Shown here: piece after piece, positions 6,698 through 13,205 of the stretch
How the letters are laid out: every line of letters begins with the position of its first letter
Position numbering within the stretch: the stretch's first letter is position 1
NCBI GenBank assembly: GCA_028292305.1
Contig: JAQGMQ010000811.1
Coordinates: 1 to 14,116 of the forward strand
Direction of reading: 5' to 3'
DNA: 14,116 nucleotides
Origin: Rhodoferax sp.
GTDB taxonomy: Bacteria > Pseudomonadota > Gammaproteobacteria > Burkholderiales > Burkholderiaceae_C
Notes under the pieces: model-generated
Database searches by the model: none
Told to the model about the DNA's origin: nothing
What the model saw: the letters and a program-made list of their open reading frames with translations, nothing else
Program-made: the position numbers and the translations under genes

Positions 6698-8064
6698 CAC
6701 CGCTGGGTACCGTCCCCAACCATTCGCTGCGCCGCCGGCTGTTGCTGTCGGTGATGACGGCCATCGTGCTGGCGGCGTTGTTCCAGGCCGTGTCGGCCTA
6801 CCGCGGCGCGCTGACGCAGGCCGACGAGATGTTCGACTACCACCTGCAGCAGATGGCGCTGTCGATGCGCGCACGCATGCCGGCCCGCACGCTGCAGCCC
6901 GGCCAGGCCGCGCCGCCACCGGCACAGGAACGGAGCAATGAAGACGGCACCGACCCCGACATCGACTACCTGATCCAGATCTGGGGCGCCGACGGCATCC
7001 AGCTGTTCCGCTCGTCGCATTCGGCCCTGCCACCGCGCGCGGTGCTCGGCTTTTCGGACGTGCGGCAAGGCGGCACCACCTACCGCGTCTACTCGATCCA
7101 GACGCCTTTCCAGACGATCCAGATCGCGCAGGACATGAGCGCCCGCACCAGCCGCGCCCGCGCGTTGGCCCTGCGCGCCATGCTGCCGATGGCGTTGATC
7201 GCGCCGCTGTTGATGCTGGTGATCTGGGCCGTGATCCGGCAGTCGCTGTCGCCTCTGGAGCGCACCCGCCGCCAGGTGGCCAGCCGCACCGCAGAAGACC
7301 TGTCGCCGCTGGCCGAAGACGGCCTGCCCGACGAGGTTCGCCCGCTGGTGCAGGAGCTGAATCTGCTGTTCGACCGCATGCACACCGTGCTGCAGGCGCA
7401 GAAGGCCTTCGTGGCCAACGCCGCCCATGAATTGCGCACGCCGCTCACCGCGCTCAAGCTGCAGGCCCAGGCTTTGCACCGCGCGCCCGATGAAGCCACG
7501 CGCGACGTGGCCGTGGGCCGGCTGAACCAGGGCATCGAACGCGCCGTGCGCATGATGAACCAGCTGCTCGCGCTGGCGCGCCAGGAAGGCGAGCAGACTG
7601 CGCCGACCGTCCAGATCGACCTGGGCCAGCTGGCCCAGGCGGTGGCCACCGAACTGCAGTCGCAGGCGCAGACGCGCGGCATCGACCTGCGCCTTGCCGT
7701 GGGCCCGCCGGCCTGGGTGCAGGGCGACGCCGAAGCCCTGCGCATCCTGCTGCGCAACCTGACCGAAAACGCGCTCAAGTACACGCCCGAAGGCGGCAGC
7801 GTGCTGGTGGACGCGAGCACCATCGACGGCGGCACGCGGCTGGTGGTGGAAGACAGCGGCCCCGGCATTCCCGAGGCCGACCGCGAACGCGTCTTCGAGC
7901 GCTTCTTCCGCAGCGCCGATGCCACGGCCACCACCAGCGGCAGCGGCCTGGGCCTGTCGATCGTGAAGACCATCGCGGTGCAGCATGGCGCCAGCGTGGC
8001 GCTGGACACCTCACCCGCGCTCGGCGGGCTGCGCGTGAAGCTGGACTTTCCACCACCGGTGTGA
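6694..8064 (+). CDS. QseC/TctE-like sensor histidine kinase
   Basis: A 456-residue membrane kinase and the cognate partner of the preceding regulator (ATGA overlap). Two transmembrane segments (about 14-36 and 163-182) flank a periplasmic sensor region of roughly 125 residues, followed by a short HAMP-like linker (QSLSPLERTRRQVASR). The HisKA domain has FVANAAHELRTPLTALKLQ with phosphoacceptor His245. The HATPase domain shows the N-box (LRNLTENALKYTPEGG, Asn359), the D-box (VVEDSGPGIP, Asp387), an F-box (VFERFFRS) and a G-box (GSGLGLSIV, 416-424), so the catalytic core is intact. The periplasmic part carries an acidic stretch, EDGTDPDIDYL (83-93). In related kinases such acidic patches can take part in metal sensing, but that is only a suggestion here. 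Homologues are annotated QseC, PmrB or TctE; the signal is unknown. Confidence 0.93.
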   Translation: MTPLGTVPNHSLRRRLLLSVMTAIVLAALFQAVSAYRGALTQADEMFDYHLQQMALSMRARMPARTLQPGQAAPPPAQERSNEDGTDPDIDYLIQIWGADGIQLFRSSHSALPPRAVLGFSDVRQGGTTYRVYSIQTPFQTIQIAQDMSARTSRARALALRAMLPMALIAPLLMLVIWAVIRQSLSPLERTRRQVASRTAEDLSPLAEDGLPDEVRPLVQELNLLFDRMHTVLQAQKAFVANAAHELRTPLTALKLQAQALHRAPDEATRDVAVGRLNQGIERAVRMMNQLLALARQEGEQTAPTVQIDLGQLAQAVATELQSQAQTRGIDLRLAVGPPAWVQGDAEALRILLRNLTENALKYTPEGGSVLVDASTIDGGTRLVVEDSGPGIPEADRERVFERFFRSADATATTSGSGLGLSIVKTIAVQHGASVALDTSPALGGLRVKLDFPPPV

Positions 8065-8441
8065 GCACCGCCGCGAAGCGCCAGCGACCGGACCAGGCCA
8101 TGGCCGCACCGAAGAAATCATCCCGGCACCACCACAACGTGTACGTGGTGCTGCTGTCGGACGAAGTCTGGAACAGCGCGCGTTTCCGCCGCGCCAACCC
8201 CAACTACCTGCTCGGCAAACCCTTCGTCTATGTGGGCGCGACCGGGCTCGACCCGGATGTGCGCTTCGACAAACACAAGGCCGGCATCCAGGCCAACAGC
8301 TACGTGCAGGAACATGGCCTGCGCCTGCTGCCGCACCTCTATGCGATGTACAACCCCATGCCCTATGACGCCGCGCGCGAGATGGAGGTCGAACTCGGCA
8401 TCATGCTGCGCGCCCAGGGCTTCGGTGTGTGGCAGGCCTGA
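8061..8441 (+). CDS. GIY-YIG-like small protein, unknown function
   Basis: A small protein (126 residues from a GTG at 8061, or 113 from the ATG at 8100) with a probable GIY-YIG fold. The first strand gives NVYVVLL (VYV at 27-29, in place of GIY). The second gives PFVYVGATG (Y57-V-G59, in place of YIG), followed by DPDVRFDKHKAG with Arg68 in the position of the family's catalytic Arg. A C-terminal MEVEL segment (Glu109/Glu111) could supply the acidic metal ligand. If these residues are active it would be a small nuclease or nickase; a substrate cannot be named. The GTG start overlaps the kinase stop (GTGA), suggesting translational coupling, while the ATG start would leave a 35-base gap; neither has a clear ribosome binding site. 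It ends four bases from the convergent HupE-like gene. Confidence 0.6.
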   Translation: MSTAAKRQRPDQAMAAPKKSSRHHHNVYVVLLSDEVWNSARFRRANPNYLLGKPFVYVGATGLDPDVRFDKHKAGIQANSYVQEHGLRLLPHLYAMYNPMPYDAAREMEVELGIMLRAQGFGVWQA

Positions 8442-8449
8442 GGCCTCAG
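8438..8449. other. 12-base palindrome spanning two convergent stop codons
   Basis: CTGAGGCCTCAG is a perfect palindrome that contains the TGA of the GIY-YIG-like gene (8439-8441) and the opposing TGA of the HupE-like gene (read from 8448 to 8446). No T-run adjoins it on either side, so it is not called a terminator. Confidence 0.5.
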
Positions 8450-9063
8450 CCCTTCAGGTAGAACGCCAGCACCAGCACGCTGGCCGCCGCCAGCCACGAG
8501 CCGACGATGCGCACGGCGATCTGCAACCATTTGACACGCGGCACCAGCGAAACGTAGTACGCCACATTGGCCACCAACACCACGATGATGGCCCAGGTGC
8601 CCGCGAGCATCAACGCCAGCGTGCCGATCGGCGGTGTGCCGTCCACACCGGAATCGAAGGCCACGGCCATGCCAGCCACCCCGGCGATGGCCGCGCGCAG
8701 CCAGCCGGGTGCGCCCAACGACGATGCGATCAGGACACCCACACACAGCGCCGCACCGATCAACCAGCCGGGGCTCGGCGCCGGCACGCGGAACGGGCCC
8801 GCCAACGGTGTCGTCAACAGCAGGCCCAACGCGGCGCCCACTGCGCAGGCCAGCATCGGCAGGCCGATCTTCAACGGCTGGCGTTGGCCCAGCCAGATGC
8901 CAAGCCCGACCAGCAACAGCAGGTGGGGCAGGTTCTGGAACGGATGCAGCAGGCCGGCATAGAACGAATTCACGCCGTCGACCGCGCCGTGCGCCCGGGC
9001 TGCACTGGCCGCGGTCAACAGGGCGGCCGCGGCCAGTGCCCGGCGCGGCTTCGGCAGAAGCAT
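8446..9063 (-). CDS. Divergent HupE/UreJ-like membrane protein with altered metal motif
   Basis: A 205-residue inner-membrane protein with a predicted signal peptide (cleavage ARA|H, after residue 24) and about six hydrophobic segments, the general build of HupE/UreJ nickel/cobalt permease-type proteins. HupE motifs are HX5DH and FHGXAHGXE. The first appears here as HPFQNLPH (40-47), with Pro in place of Asp. The second may correspond to FDSGVDGTP (136-144), with Asp at both His positions. Such changes suggest a different ligand or a non-transporting partner role. The gene lies 13 bases after a more canonical HupE-like gene on the same strand and is almost certainly co-transcribed with it. 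No Shine-Dalgarno sequence stands out before the ATG at 9063, so translation may depend on the upstream gene. Family membership is likely; the substrate is unknown. Confidence 0.7.
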   Translation of the reverse strand: MLLPKPRRALAAAALLTAASAARAHGAVDGVNSFYAGLLHPFQNLPHLLLLVGLGIWLGQRQPLKIGLPMLACAVGAALGLLLTTPLAGPFRVPAPSPGWLIGAALCVGVLIASSLGAPGWLRAAIAGVAGMAVAFDSGVDGTPPIGTLALMLAGTWAIIVVLVANVAYYVSLVPRVKWLQIAVRIVGSWLAAASVLVLAFYLKG

Positions 9064-9076
9064 CAGGCGGCGCGTG

Positions 9077-9673
9077 TCACAGGTAGCCGAGCAGGAACGC
9101 GAAACCCGTCGCCGCGATGACGCCGCCGGTGGCGCGCACGGCCAGGCGGCCCCAGTCCCAGCGGATCAGCCAGCCAATGCCGATGCCGCACAGGTGCAGA
9201 AGTCCGGTGGCGATGACAAAGCCGACGGCATAGGTCACGGCATTGGCGGCTTGCGGCAGCTCCACACCGTGGGCATAACCATGGAAGATCGCGAAGATGG
9301 CAACCAGCAGGCCGGCAAACCACAGCGGCGGCCGGGCCGCAAAAACGATCATCCCACCCAGCACCACGCCCGACAGCGCAATGCCGGTCTCGACGCCCAT
9401 GATGGGCACGCCGAGCACCCCCAGCGCGCCGCCCACGGCCATCACCAGCGGGAAGATCACCGGCAGCAGCCACATCGCGGGGCTGCCCAGGAACGCGCCC
9501 CAGATACCCACCGCCACCATCGCGGCGATATGGTCCCAGCCGCTGATCGGGTGGACGAAGCCGCTGATGAACCCACCGACCGCGCCGGTCTCGGAGTGCG
9601 CCTGCGCCAGCGGCGTGACCAGGACCAAGGCGAGAGCCAGCCAACCGGCATGGGAGCGACGCAACAGCAACAT
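9077..9673 (-). CDS. HupE/UreJ-family metal permease-like protein
   Basis: A 198-residue polytopic membrane protein of the HupE/UreJ family, members of which act as nickel (or cobalt) diffusion facilitators. A signal peptide ends at AQA|H (25/26). The first signature, HPISGWDH (41-48), is an intact HX5DH. The second, FHGYAHGVE (130-138), is an intact FHGXAHGXE. Both motifs lie in membrane segments of known HupE proteins and are needed for nickel transport there. The ATG at 9673 was chosen because GGAG stands 8 bases before it and the signal peptide begins there; an in-frame extension to 9718 lacks support. It is the first gene of a leftward unit with the divergent HupE-like gene, and is transcribed away from the DUF4331 gene. 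With no urease or hydrogenase genes nearby, the metal and purpose remain open. Confidence 0.88.
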   Translation of the reverse strand: MLLLRRSHAGWLALALVLVTPLAQAHSETGAVGGFISGFVHPISGWDHIAAMVAVGIWGAFLGSPAMWLLPVIFPLVMAVGGALGVLGVPIMGVETGIALSGVVLGGMIVFAARPPLWFAGLLVAIFAIFHGYAHGVELPQAANAVTYAVGFVIATGLLHLCGIGIGWLIRWDWGRLAVRATGGVIAATGFAFLLGYL

Positions 9674-10017
9674 GGTTTTTCTCCAGAAATGACTTCTACC
9701 GAACCGGATCAGGCACACCGACCAACGGCTTCGCCGCGTTCGCGATAAACGCGGCCACGTTATGCGCTAGCTACCTTATACGCACGCGCCAGTCGAACGG
9801 ATTCAGATTTCGCACCGTGCGCGGGTAAACACCAGATAAAAAATTCGCCCTGTGATGCGCCCAGGTCTTCAGTTGATGACACAGCGCGGTTGATTCCAGC
9901 CGGCGTGCGTTTTGTCCTACAAATTCGCACGGGTGCGCCCCTTACGTTTCACATCGATTCGCTGGAGGCAGGGCGAATTGACCTTCCACGAATTCTTGCC
10001 ACAACAGGACAAAACTC
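9674..10017. promoter_or_regulatory. Divergent intergenic region between hupE-like and DUF4331 units
   Basis: These 344 bases hold no supportable gene and must contain the start signals of both outward-facing units. A hairpin with an 8-bp perfect stem (GCCGCGTT/AACGCGGC, 9733-9740 and 9748-9755, 7-base loop) would lie in the leader of the leftward transcript. A possible leftward -10 is TATAAG on the minus strand (9775-9780), without a convincing -35. Rightward, TACAAA (9918-9923) is a possible -10, but the nearest TTGATT is 22 bases away, too far for a normal promoter. AGGA at 10006-10009 is a good ribosome binding site for the DUF4331 gene. Confidence 0.45.
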
Positions 10018-11553
10018 ATGAAAACATTTCCCCTGGGCTCCAACCCGCTCCGATCGGCCCTGCTGGGCGCCGGTCTGCTGGCGTTCATCGCGTCGCAGGC
10101 GCTGGCCTCCAGCCACCGTGAGGCGCCGTTCATCAGCGGCCAGTCGCAGGTCGACGCGACCGACCTGTACATGTTTCGCAGCTACGAGGCCGGCCGGCAG
10201 GACTACGTGACCATTCTGGCCAACTACATTCCCTTCCAGGACCCACAGGGTGGCCCGAACTTCTACATGTTCAACCCGCAGGCCTTGTACGAAATCCATA
10301 TCGACAACAACGGCGATGCGGTGGAAGACATCACCTTCCAGTTCCGCTTTCAGAACACCTCCAAGCAGGGCGCGCTGCCCGTCGGCGGCAAGCAGGTGAA
10401 GATTCCGTTGATCAACAGCGGCCAGATTTCGGGCGTGAACCCGGCCACGCTGAACGTGCGCGAGACCTTCACCATCGACGTGGTGCGCAACGGCAGCCGA
10501 TCGGCTGCGCACAGCCCCGTGACGAACACGGCCGGCGGCTCGGCGACCTTCGACAAACCGGTGGACAACATTGGCGAAAAGGTGTTTCCCGGCGGCTATG
10601 CGGCCTATGCCAACCAGCACATCTACAACGTGGCCATCCCCGGCTGCGCCGTGCCGGGCAAGGTCTTCGTCGGCCAGCGCAAGGAGCCCTTCTATATCGC
10701 CGTGGGCAAGATCTTCGATCTGTTCAACCTGAACCCGCTCGGGCCGGAATCGGGCGGGAACAACAACGACCTTGAACACAAGAACGTCAGCACGCTGGCC
10801 ATGGAAGTGCCCATCGCCTGCCTGAAGGCGGCGGGCGAGCCCGTTATCGGCGCGTTCACCACGGCCAGCCTGCGCCAGGGCCGCGTGCTGGACGGATCGC
10901 CACCGACCGGCATCGGCAAGGTGGCCCGCAGCGCCGGCGCGTGGACGCAGGTCTCGCGCCTGGGCATGCCGCTGGTCAACGAGGTGATCATCGGGCTCGA
11001 CGACAAGGACAAGTTCAACTCGTCGCGTCCCAAGAACGACCCGGCCAACTTCGCCGACTACGTGACCAACCCGGCGCTGCCGGCCCTGGTCGAGTCGCTG
11101 TTCCCGGCGGCCAAGGCGCCGACCAACTTCCCGCGCAGCGACTTGCTGACGGTGTTCCTCAAGGGTATCGACGGGGTCAACCAGCCGAGGAACGTGGTGC
11201 CCGGCGAAATGCTGCGGCTGAACACCGACATCCCGGCAACCGCCATGGCCGCGCAGAACCCGCTGGGTGTGGCGGCGATGGACAACGCGGGTTATCCGAA
11301 CGGGCGCCGTCCCGGCGACGACGTGGTCGACCTCTCGCTGCGTGTGGCCATGGGCGCGCTCTGCGTGCTGACCGGCACCACCGACGCACTGAAGGTGGGC
11401 TGCAAGCCTTCGGACGCACCGGCGGGCGGCCTGGCTTTCACCGATGGCGTGCGCAAGAACGCCAGCAACTACGGGGCGAGCTTTCCATACCTGACGACGC
11501 CGATCACCGGCAACTTCAATCCACCAGCCGCTGCCGGCTCCACCTACCCTTGA
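10018..11553 (+). CDS. Secreted DUF4331-family protein
   Basis: A 511-residue exported protein. A Sec signal peptide (hydrophobic core about 13-25) is predicted to be cleaved at ALA|S (30/31), leaving SSHREAPFISGQSQVDATDLYMF. The SSHREAP start followed by a DATDLYMF segment is the hallmark of the DUF4331 family, whose biochemical role is not established. The family segment VDNIG-KVFPGGY and the C-terminal DDVVDLSLRVAMGALC are also seen. Three cysteines (in PGCAVPG, IACLKA, GALCVLTG) and a fourth (VGCKPSD) would allow disulfides in the periplasm. Conserved Asp and His near the mature N-terminus could bind metal, but this is not shown. Translation starts at ATG 10018 with AGGA 8 bases upstream. 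The gene heads a rightward operon with a small lipoprotein 16 bases downstream and diverges from the HupE-like unit. Confidence 0.9.
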   Translation: MKTFPLGSNPLRSALLGAGLLAFIASQALASSHREAPFISGQSQVDATDLYMFRSYEAGRQDYVTILANYIPFQDPQGGPNFYMFNPQALYEIHIDNNGDAVEDITFQFRFQNTSKQGALPVGGKQVKIPLINSGQISGVNPATLNVRETFTIDVVRNGSRSAAHSPVTNTAGGSATFDKPVDNIGEKVFPGGYAAYANQHIYNVAIPGCAVPGKVFVGQRKEPFYIAVGKIFDLFNLNPLGPESGGNNNDLEHKNVSTLAMEVPIACLKAAGEPVIGAFTTASLRQGRVLDGSPPTGIGKVARSAGAWTQVSRLGMPLVNEVIIGLDDKDKFNSSRPKNDPANFADYVTNPALPALVESLFPAAKAPTNFPRSDLLTVFLKGIDGVNQPRNVVPGEMLRLNTDIPATAMAAQNPLGVAAMDNAGYPNGRRPGDDVVDLSLRVAMGALCVLTGTTDALKVGCKPSDAPAGGLAFTDGVRKNASNYGASFPYLTTPITGNFNPPAAAGSTYP

Positions 11554-11569
11554 GTCAACAGGAGCTGAC

Positions 11570-11854
11570 ATGAAACTGAACCAAAAACTTCTGCTGGGGG
11601 CAGCCCTGGGCTCGGCCCTGGCGCTGACTGCCTGCGGCGGTGGCGGCGGCGGTGGCAACGACGACAACGGTACGGCCAGCAACGGCAACGGGCCGGGCAC
11701 TTTCTTCCCCGACAGCGCCTCGGCCAGCGTGGACGCGTTCATCGCCTACCTGCTTGGCCTGAGTACGACGGACGAAACCTCGGGGCCGCTGTTGATCCGC
11801 GACAACTTCAACCCCCCAGTCGACGATGTGAACGCACCGAAGCCCCTGGGCTGA
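11570..11854 (+). CDS. Small lipoprotein paired with DUF4331 protein
   Basis: A 94-residue lipoprotein precursor. The signal sequence ends in a lipobox, ALTAC, with lipidated Cys22. Seven glycines follow directly, and then an Asn/Asp/Gly-rich flexible stretch (NDDNGTASNGNGPG). The remaining 50 or so residues have a short amphipathic part (SVDAFIAYLLGLS) and an acidic, Pro-rich end (PPVDDVNAPKPLG). No Asp follows the Cys at +2 and the residue is Gly, so the outer membrane is the likely destination under the Lol rule. AGGAG stands 5 bases before the ATG. Its position, 16 bases after the DUF4331 gene and before a strong terminator, indicates one transcript; it may anchor or assist that protein at the membrane. 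I do not recognise a named family. Confidence 0.8.
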   Translation: MKLNQKLLLGAALGSALALTACGGGGGGGNDDNGTASNGNGPGTFFPDSASASVDAFIAYLLGLSTTDETSGPLLIRDNFNPPVDDVNAPKPLG

Positions 11855-11870
11855 GGCTCGGCGCTCCAAC

Positions 11871-11895
11871 AAAAAACCCGCCGCGGCGGGTTTTT
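11871..11895. terminator. Bidirectional intrinsic terminator
   Basis: A perfect 14-base GC-rich palindrome (CCCGCCGCGGCGGG, 11877-11890) is flanked by AAAAAA on the left and TTTTT on the right, so it can end transcription on both strands. It sits between the lipoprotein gene and the convergent HupE-like gene. Confidence 0.9.
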
Positions 11896-11921
11896 CTTTG
11901 GGCGCAGCGACGTCAATCGCG

Positions 11922-13205
11922 TCATCGGATGCGCTGCCAGAACCAGAATGCGGCCAGCAGCACCAGCACACACGAGCCGCCGCGCATCACCACCCGGCCG
12001 TACCAGGGCTGGCGCTGCACGACCTGCGACAACAGCACCCAGCCCGCCACCACCAGCAGCTGGCCGCATTCCACGCCCAGGTTGAAGCCGGCCAGCGCCC
12101 AGGGCAGCAGGCCCGAGGGCGCGGCGGCTTCGGTCAGCAGGCTGGCGAAACCGAAGCCATGCACCATGCCGAACACCAGCGCCAGCACGTCGGTGCGCAC
12201 GTGCCGCATGGGGAACAGGTTGTGCAGCGCGGTGAAGCCGATCGACAAGGCGATCGCCGGCTCGACCCAGGCCGGCGAGGCTTCGGTCAGGCCGAGCGTG
12301 GCCAGCACCAGGGTGACCGAATGCCCGATGGTGAACGCCGTGATGGTGCGCAACAAGGCGAGCCAGGTGGCACGGTCGGCGCCTGCTGACATGCCGCCCA
12401 CCACCCCGGCCACCCCGGCCAGCGCGGCCGAAGGCGCTGGCCTGCCGACACGGATCGCCAACCGCAGCGGCAGCACCAGCGCCAGCAAGAAGGCCAGATG
12501 GTCATAACCCTGCAGCAGATGTTGCACCCCCACCGCCAGGTACAGCCACAAGGTCTGCAGGCCCGACTGCCCGCCGGCAGTGGCCGCAGGACGGCCATCG
12601 AGCCCCGCCGCGGCGCGCAGGGACAGCGCACCCGCCTGCTGCGGCGACCAGGTGGACAACAGCTCCTGCCCGCCGATGTTGCCCGTGACCAGCAGCCGGT
12701 GCGTCGCGTCCTGACCGCGGAACAGCGTGTAGTGCAGGCCGACGGCGCCGGTGCAGGCCGCGTCGCTGGTGAAGCGCATGTAGCCGCCGTCGCTGCGGCG
12801 TTCCAGGCCGGCGAAAGTCCACGCCAGATGACAAGCGGTCTCGGCATGGTTGACTGCCTGGGTGGCTTGGGTGGCTTGGGTGGCTTCGGCAGTGCCGGCC
12901 TTGGCGTCGCTGCCGCTCTCGAGCCCGCTGGCGGCCTGCAGCAGCTGCAGCACCGCCGGCATGGCAGCTTTCATTTCGCCCCAGGTCACCTTGCCGTCGG
13001 CATTCGCGTCCAGCGGCAAAGCCTGGTCGAGGTCCTTGATGGCGACTGCATAGGTGAAGCGGAGCGTGCCCGGCGCCGGCTTGCTGCCGGTGGCGGCGCC
13101 CGCAGTCGCCGTATCCCGCACGTCGAGGTAGGCATCGCTGCCCTTGTGCGCCCACGCCGATGCGGCAACCAACAGCAACAGCAGACCGGCCAGCAGCCGC
13201 TTCAT
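11922..13205 (-). CDS. Large HupE/UreJ_2-type membrane protein with periplasmic EF-hand domain
   Basis: A 427-residue protein in two parts. After a signal peptide cleaved at AWA|H (19/20), about 195 residues form a periplasmic domain. It contains a canonical 12-residue EF-hand loop, DANADGKVTWGE (66-77), likely to bind calcium, and a low-complexity ATQATQAT stretch (108-115). From about residue 215 there is a polytopic HupE/UreJ_2-like domain with HLLQGYDHLAFLLAL (229-243, an intact HX5DH), FTIGHSVTLVLATLGL (291-306, His295), HNLFPMRH (328-335) and MVHGFGFA (347-354). These histidines in membrane segments suggest a metal path or site, though no metal is established for this group. The start at 13205 is fixed by the signal peptide and by the ATGA overlap with the TPR gene; the longer open frame to 13439 runs through that gene. 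It converges on the lipoprotein gene at a shared terminator. Confidence 0.88.
   Translation of the reverse strand: MKRLLAGLLLLLVAASAWAHKGSDAYLDVRDTATAGAATGSKPAPGTLRFTYAVAIKDLDQALPLDANADGKVTWGEMKAAMPAVLQLLQAASGLESGSDAKAGTAEATQATQATQAVNHAETACHLAWTFAGLERRSDGGYMRFTSDAACTGAVGLHYTLFRGQDATHRLLVTGNIGGQELLSTWSPQQAGALSLRAAAGLDGRPAATAGGQSGLQTLWLYLAVGVQHLLQGYDHLAFLLALVLPLRLAIRVGRPAPSAALAGVAGVVGGMSAGADRATWLALLRTITAFTIGHSVTLVLATLGLTEASPAWVEPAIALSIGFTALHNLFPMRHVRTDVLALVFGMVHGFGFASLLTEAAAPSGLLPWALAGFNLGVECGQLLVVAGWVLLSQVVQRQPWYGRVVMRGGSCVLVLLAAFWFWQRIR
12859..12885 (-). repeat. 9-base tandem repeat, three perfect copies
   Basis: Three identical copies of TGGGTGGCT (plus-strand reading) lie within the large HupE-like gene and encode the Ala-Thr-Gln repeats of its periplasmic domain. 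The unit is a multiple of three, so gain or loss of copies would keep the frame and change only linker length. Confidence 0.85.

Noticed and set aside
9674..9718. Earlier start for the canonical HupE-like protein
   Set aside because: The ATG at 9673 has a well-spaced GGAG and begins a proper signal peptide; the extension adds unlike residues (CLIRFGRSHFWRK).
9890..9923. Sigma70 or ECF promoter for the DUF4331 gene (TTGATT and TACAAA)
   Set aside because: The 22-base spacing is too long for sigma70, and no GGAAC-type -35 is present for an ECF factor.
12859..12885. Tandem repeats as a CRISPR-like array
   Set aside because: The units are 9 bases, contiguous and in-frame within a gene, with no spacers; no CRISPR array or cas gene was seen anywhere.
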